Part shown: positions 56,441-64,000 of the stretch, piece by piece
Numbering within the stretch: position 1 is the stretch's first letter
How the letters are laid out: every line of letters starts with the position of its first letter
Assembly: GCF_910596095.1 (NCBI RefSeq)
Contig: NC_056552.1
Location: forward strand, 18,486,611 to 18,550,610
Direction: 5' to 3'
DNA length: 64,000 nucleotides
DNA from: Thunnus maccoyii
Lineage: Eukaryota > Chordata > Actinopteri > Scombriformes > Scombridae
The notes under the pieces: generated by a model
The model's database searches: none
Told to the model about the DNA's origin: nothing
What the model saw: the letters and a program-made list of their open reading frames with translations, nothing else
Program-made: the position numbers and the translations under genes

Positions 56441-57068
56441 TCCTCAACAATTTTAAAAATCTTACTTGGAGTCTGTCTTTGTGATCAGCCTGTCATTTAT
56501 GTGTATACATCTATTGAGAGTGAAATTTTACTAACATGCAGCATCTAGTTGAGTCTGGAAATAATGTGAGAAAGCTGTACAACCCACACACTGTAAAGGT
56601 TTGGATCTATTATTTTGTTTCTTTTATTGCATCTTTACAATAAAACTAACTTTACTTTTTTATTTTAAAAGCCCCAGACTAATAATTTTGATTGTTGTGT
56701 CCAGTATTGCTCATTTACCAACCTGTAAACTCCGTTGTCTTCTCCCGCCATGTCTTGCATATAAATGTGTGTGTGCGCCTCCCGAGTAAAATCAAGTCCC
56801 ACCCAGACAGAAACTGCTTGCTCTGGCGGAAGGTTGTATCTTTCTGTGCAGCTCTGTGACTTGATTGAAGGATAAGTTCATCTCTTATATATTTAATTTA
56901 TCACTGCTTCGACAAGAAAGCGTTTGGATAGAATAGACAGACGAAAACATTGATGTGTGTTTATTTATTTCGCAACTTCTAATGAGCGCGTAAACGTTTT
57001 GGAAAGACTGGATCAAGACTAAAAAAAAATTCGGCGTTACGCATGAGTTAAATCTTCACCTGTACAGG
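56441..57068. other. spacer and probable 5' flank of tmem235
   Basis: No exon was recognised before the tmem235 ATG. The region near 56760-57060 must contain its promoter and leader, but no clear TATA or GC box is seen. Confidence 0.35.
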
Positions 57069-58633
<1,565 letters not shown>

Positions 58634-58641
58634 GCTGCAGT

Positions 58642-61600
58642 GAAGGGTTTCACTTCACTTTATGAGATAATTGCTGTGTTTGAAAACAGAAAACACTCAG
58701 TTGTGGAAGGCTTTTTTTTTTTTGTCCACTAAGATATTTTAGAAGCCATTCAAGACAGGTCCATTACAGCAAAAACCACATCGCTGTGTGGTGCTCATGC
58801 ATAAAGTGGGGAGTTCCCATCCACACAGTACAGACCGCTGTCTCACAACTACTATGCCTGTGCTTTCTATCCAGAAGACAGTGCTTCTTTTATCTCGTTT
58901 AAGTTTCAATGGTGGTTGAAACACTTGAATCACACATTACTGCCACAAATTCACAGGAGTGATGTGTTAACAAAAAATGATATTGCATTAAATCAATTCT
59001 GCTTCACATCATTTCCTTCTATGTTAAATAAAACAGGAATCATTAGGTGCTTGTATAAATGAGCAAACAGTCAATTATACCGACACATGTTGTTGATCAT
59101 TTCACTCAAATGGTTGTGTGTGCGGTGAGGAACATAATGCCTCAGGAGTGTGTACTCAATCTCTGTGCAATCTTCTCATGCTTTTTTTTTTTTCCATTGT
59201 CAACAGCATTTTCTCTGTAGGTGCGATTAGTAGCAGTGGTTCCTATGGATGGAAAATGCTTTAAATATCTAAATAAATGAAATAAATGCTTATTTTTAGG
59301 GTGCAATTTAGTTGCACAAAACATTTTAGTCAAAAAATGTGGTAATTATAACACAGTCAATCAATAGATATTGACATAAGAATATAAATAATTGCCAGGT
59401 CCCTTTTGTTTGTGAATTTGATTTGATGCTTTCATTGTTATGATGGAAATCACAGAAGCAGAAAGAGCACAGGACACATACCATTTCTTAGTTTTTTTGT
59501 TTTAGATTAGAAAATGGTCACAATCAGTGGAATCAGGAAAACACTAGAAAGTTGTGGAAGGTCTGGTGGAGTCTGTACGGACAGAGTGTGGTAGTAAAGG
59601 AAGGCCATGTGGTTAATTTGAGCAGATGGGAGCCTCTTTATGTACAGGGCTGAAATTGACCTCAGTTATTGACCTCATGTGGCGAAAGTGACTGACATTT
59701 ATTACCACACAAGACTGACTGGTTGTTTGATTCGGCCATATTGGTTAAGTATGCATGAACAGGCAGGTGTGTGTGTGTGTTACTGCTCTTGGATCTGTTA
59801 CATCGGAAGTGATTCAGCACATACACTGTCAGATGGATTATGAGAGCTTTTATTGTTCTGTAGGGAGAAACAACAGTGAAGTGAAACTGCTTCGGATACA
59901 ACTGCATCCCAGATTTTTCTATTTTTCTTTCATACTGTCTCTGATTTCACATTGCTCGTGTGGGACAGTTGAAGATAACGTCTTGTCAAGGATTCCTGAA
60001 ACCTGCACAGGCCCTGACATCAAATCAATGGTTTAGATCGCTAAAAGATTATAAACATAGGATAGTTGGCATATGGTTGTTATAAATGTTATGGTATGGT
60101 TTTTTTTACTATTGATATATGTCTCAATATAGCAAATCTATGCAAAATCACACATACAATAGCCAAAATGTTATATTTTGCATCAGACAAAATTCTTCAT
60201 ATAAAAGAAAATTTCATTTAATCATTGAATTTGTTTTTAAATTCCAATTTGTTTCAATAATTTTCTGATATAATTTTATAAAACATTGACTTGATACATT
60301 CATATTGTAACAATACTGTTGCAGTCTGCCAAAATTGAAAGATAATATTGAATTTGATGGCCAACCCTAATAAGTGTTTAAAAAACTATAAATTAATTAC
60401 TGTCTCAAAAATAGGAAATAAGTATCAAATCAGCATAAATAGTGACCAGCAGAATATCACATCAAGCTTTCATGTTATATTCACAGCATTTCTCGAGTAA
60501 ATTGTCTTTATAGATTTTGTGCTGTAATGGTTCATCATTCAACACTATTCTGTCGTTTGAAAGCCAGGAACACAAAAACTGCCGTGAAGTCGTCACTGTG
60601 GTTTTAATTTAATCCTGACTCGGTTCACTTCAGTTTGGTCGCGTGACGGACGGTTGAGGAAGGTGAGGATATAAAAAGAGGTTGACTAATTTTCAAAGAA
60701 GTAGGCAGTTGAAGTAGTTTTTAAGGGTTTTCACTTTTGTTTTGCATTAATTTCACACAAGTATTTAAAATCTAAAAAACACATTTGAGTATCTCTTAAC
60801 CACACTTTCAGTAACTCACCAGCTCATCTGCACTGATAAGTGACTGTTTTTAGTTGCATTTTGTACAAGCGGCTTCTCTGCTAAATATACCACTGCTCTG
60901 ATTGGCCGTCATGCTGCAGCAGACTGACTCTAGAGTTGATTTGCTCAGACAAACCCTCAATTTATATCTATAATATATAGCCAAAAAATCTGATTGGATT
61001 AGAGTATATTAAATTATAAGTTATTATACTTACAAAAGGACAAACATGCACATACAGTAAAAGAACAGAATAACAAATACCATCAGATGAAAACCAACAA
61101 AATAAAGAAAAAAATATACACATACATAGAGTGTATTTTTAATAGTTGTTGACTCTTTACAAATGCTCACCCAACAACTACTGTTACTGTTACATGCTTC
61201 ACATGTTAAAAACATAAAATCCCCTTTAAAGTTACATGATATAACTTGTAAGTACTGTTCATTGTTCAAATTGAGACATTTCCGTCTCAGCACTCATGAT
61301 GACGTGTTTAAATTGAAAAGGCGTCCAGGCTTAGGTTGAGAAAAGCAGTATCCATTTAGACACCACAAACTTCGTAAGAGCTGAGACAAAATGCTGCTAA
61401 CTTGTAAAGACAAATAAAAAAACCAGCTGTGCCTAACAAGATTAAGAAAATACTCTAAATACTGCAACTGCCATTTAAAACCTTAACCTGATTATCTGAT
61501 CCAAATTAAGCTCATAATCAGAGTAAACATAACTCGGTTACCATCCATCTTTTAAATTAAACTTGCTGTTCACACACTACAGTCTTGTTTCCTTAGGTGT

Positions 61601-63121
61601 GTGTTTTGATTCTGTGCTGTAAAGATAAAGCAGTAAACTGGAATGAAAAGCTGTGTCGGGGAAAACAGAGCATTAGCGCTGGTAGTTATGGACGTGCATA
61701 TAGTTTTTTTTGGGAAACAATGGCATCAGCTAAACCTGCTTGTGTTAACATCAGGAAATAGTTTAAAAGTTTTTCACAATTTCCCAGTATCCAAGATGAT
61801 GTCTGTAAATTGCTCGTTTTGTCCAACCAACACTGTAAAAAGATATTTCATTCACATATGTTTAATATAAAACAGAGAAAAGCACCAAATCCTTACATTT
61901 GCGTTGCTGAAACCAGATCGTTTTTCGCTTGATAATTGACTTCAATGATTAATCGATTTTTAAAATTGCAGCTGATTAATTTTCTCTTGGATCGACTTAC
62001 CCATCAATTGACGGTATGTTTCAGCTTTACAACATTGTCCCCCTCTTTCCTACTATATATTCCTGCTTCTTTCAAGCTACTACACGTCTGATAATTATTT
62101 GACTACAGTATCAAATAAATCATTTCAACTCATGTTATTGGGAGAGTTAGATTAACGTTAACTATGTAAACGCCTTACACTATTACGTTAATTCGGGTAT
62201 TAAAGTAATCAAGTTATCCGTATGCACACAAACGTAGCGACTGAACATCTCGCAGGGCTCTTCCCTCTGGACCTCTCGGATGCTCTCCTGCCAACGCCTT
62301 ATGACCTCCATAAAGGGGACCTTGTGATAGATAAACACTTCACTTAAAAAGACTCTTTATAGTCTCCCTTTAATAAGCAGCACATGGCAATGTGTGGAAT
62401 GGAATAAAGGCTTGAATTAGATTGGAGTTGGCTTGTGAACTTGTTGACTGTCCGACTTCTAAAATATCCCACCCTGTCCTGCCTCCAAGCTGGGCTTTTT
62501 TTTTTTGGTTTCTTTGTTGTCCACAATTTCTCTTTGCCATGTTTGTTCTTCAGTAAAATTGTATTTCCTGTTGAGTTAGTTACTTTTTTTAAAAACATTT
62601 TTAGTCACATTTCATTGAAGTGAATGGGAAGATGTGTCCAAACTTTTGACCGGTACTGTACATATGTGTTTTTTTAACAATTAGAAATTTGCTGTTATTT
62701 GCTTTGTTCTGTCTTCTTGTCCTAGTGTCGCAAGTACTTTTCTCACCAACCATTAAGCAGCCTTAATGACTTTTTGTCTGGGCTCCCTGCAGGGCTGTTT
62801 CATGGCTTCTCTTGTGCTTCATTTCCAGTGTAATTGACATTCTGAGTAAGGTTTCCTCTGAAATGAGTACATTACTAAAGTGCTTCCACGTTAAAAACCA
62901 GTCCCCAAAAATACACGATGTCATTAATACTGTGAAAGTGAAAACAGAACATACATTACTGCTGTTGTTACAATACATTTCCTGGAAAAAAAAGCTGATT
63001 AAACACGGTAGCAGCACCAGGAAGAACGAGGGGTAAAAACGCACTCGAAATATTTGTTGAGGTATTAATTGTTGTTGTGGTACTTTTTGAGGTAGTAGCA
63101 ATAATAAATAGTATTAGTAGT
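58642..63121. other. tmem235 last intron, mostly featureless
   Basis: No exon recognised. 61860-62035 is a fragment of the ATTAATCGAT hAT family (AGAGAAAAGCACCAAATCC ... GATTAATCGATTTT ... GTTTCAGCTTTA). A TATAAAAA at about 60670, just after GTGACGGACGG, looks promoter-like but has no linked exon. Everything else is AT-rich single-copy-looking DNA. Confidence 0.45.
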
Positions 63122-63914
63122 TAGGGCTGAAACTAACAATTAGATCTATTATTATCTGATTGTATTTACCCTGTAACATTTGTCACATTTTGTATCCTGA
63201 TAGAATATCCAGATAAAAATTGTATGGTAATGCCAGGTGTAAATTGGGTATAAAAGTCAGAGGAATTACCAAAGGTATTGTGGGGAACATGAACGTCTGC
63301 ACTAAATGTCATGAAAATCCATTCAAGAGACATTTCGCTCACAAATGTCAACCTGCTGGAGGCATTAGAGGAAAAGTCAGCGACCAAAGTCAGTAGGAAA
63401 CATAATCTGAGAACCATGAATGTCTGCACCAAATGTTGTGCCAATCCATCCAGTTGATGTTGAGATATTTTACTGAATAAGTAAAAAGCTTGACCTGCTG
63501 GTGTGCTTGATGAAAAGTCATCAAACACATTAGAATTCATCCTCTGGGAACCATGAATGTCTGGACAAAATTTCATGGCAGTCCATCTGATAGTTGTCCA
63601 GATATTTCAGTGTGGACCAAAATGGTTGACTGACCAATGACACTGACATTTCCATCTCTAGAGCTACGCTGCTACTGTCTAAAAATGTCCATCACTGTGT
63701 CCTAGAGCGCAAGTTGACTTCCTGCTTATTTGCTTTACTGTCTGAAAAAAAGTCCAAACCACAAAGATATTCAGTTTCTTGTCATAAATGTTAAAGAAAA
63801 GGAGCAATTTTTCAGCTACTAAAAGCTGGTATCAAGCTGGTCTTTTTCCTTGAACAATGACTTAGTGATTATCAAAACTTTCTGTCAATCAATCAACTGT
63901 TCGTTTCAGCTCTA
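63122..63914. mobile_element. hAT-like element (ATTAATCGAT family) with an internal insertion
   Basis: Begins TAGGGCTGAAACTAACAATTAG and ends CTGTTCGTTTCAGCTCTA. Flanks TTAGTAGT (63114-63121) and TTAGTAAT (63915-63922) match at 7 of 8. The ends match the 49562-49932 element. The middle (about 63175-63685) is a copy of the dispersed repeat of 17370 and 37268, so the element was itself a target. Confidence 0.8.
63175..63685 (-). repeat. dispersed repeat with three ~130-bp internal units
   Basis: The block GAACCATGAATGTCTGCAC recurs with small changes at about 63287, 63411 and 63549, each followed by AAAT-TCATG--A-TCCAT and a CTTGACCTGCTGG or AACCTGCTGG block. These are the reverse complement of the TTGGTACAGACATTCATG units at 17370-17845. 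Confidence 0.7.
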
Positions 63915-64000
63915 TTAGTAATTAATTGTAATAATACTGTATGTATGTAATAATATAAGGAGTTATTACATTCAGTCTAATCTCTGTGTGTCAGGCAGCT

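Noticed and set aside
60655-60680. TATAAAAA after GTGACGG as an alternative promoter
   Set aside because: No exon or donor could be linked downstream; a lone TATA-like string in AT-rich DNA is weak evidence.

Overview
The window is chromosomal DNA of a ray-finned fish, most likely a percomorph teleost. The evidence is vertebrate genes with short GT-AG introns, a very high density of (GT)n/(AC)n microsatellites, several short non-autonomous hAT-like transposons of families I recognise from percomorph genomes, and a Ty3/gypsy element of fish type. No bacterial or organellar features are present.

Layout. 1-7500: the 3' part of a Ty3/gypsy retroelement, with an antisense solo LTR of the same family inserted in its body. 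7.5-12.5 kb: repeats and microsatellites, ending in a hAT-like element with a tRNA-like insert. 12.55-14.4 kb (-): a two-domain Ig-superfamily receptor with an ITAM-like tail. 14.4-31 kb: gene-poor, with a Tc1-like relic, a diverged tandem duplication, a snapback repeat, a hAT-like MITE and two GC-rich patches with no assigned gene. 32.2-40.9 kb (+): a complete fascin gene (fscn2). 43.29-43.38 kb (+): an intron-containing tRNA-Ile(UAU), with a decayed copy 0.6 kb downstream. 46.5-52.2 kb (-): faap100, complete in eight exons. 52.76-55.86 kb (+): birc5 (survivin), complete in four exons. 57.07 kb onward (+): tmem235, exons 1-3 only; its last exon must lie past the window end.

How they fit together. 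Human FSCN2, FAAP100, BIRC5 and TMEM235 all lie in 17q25.3, but to my knowledge as two separate pairs; here they form one run. faap100 (DNA cross-link repair) and birc5 (mitosis) are head to head, with 554 bp between their ATGs. That gap holds a ZNF143-like site, two CCAAT boxes and a CHR-like TTTGAA near birc5, so it looks like a shared, partly cell-cycle-regulated promoter.

Most notable observation: the two gypsy LTRs in the window differ by exact absence from one of two segments that, on the LTR sense strand, are GT-AG introns. The shorter LTR looks as if it was reverse-transcribed from a spliced leader RNA. Other points are a self-nested and a cross-nested hAT pair with 8-bp target duplications, a probable GC-AG intron in faap100, an 88-nt extra intron early in fscn2, and a long TG tract directly upstream of a tmem235 splice acceptor. 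All intron/exon models were read by eye from splice signals, reading frame and remembered protein families; none has been checked against transcripts.
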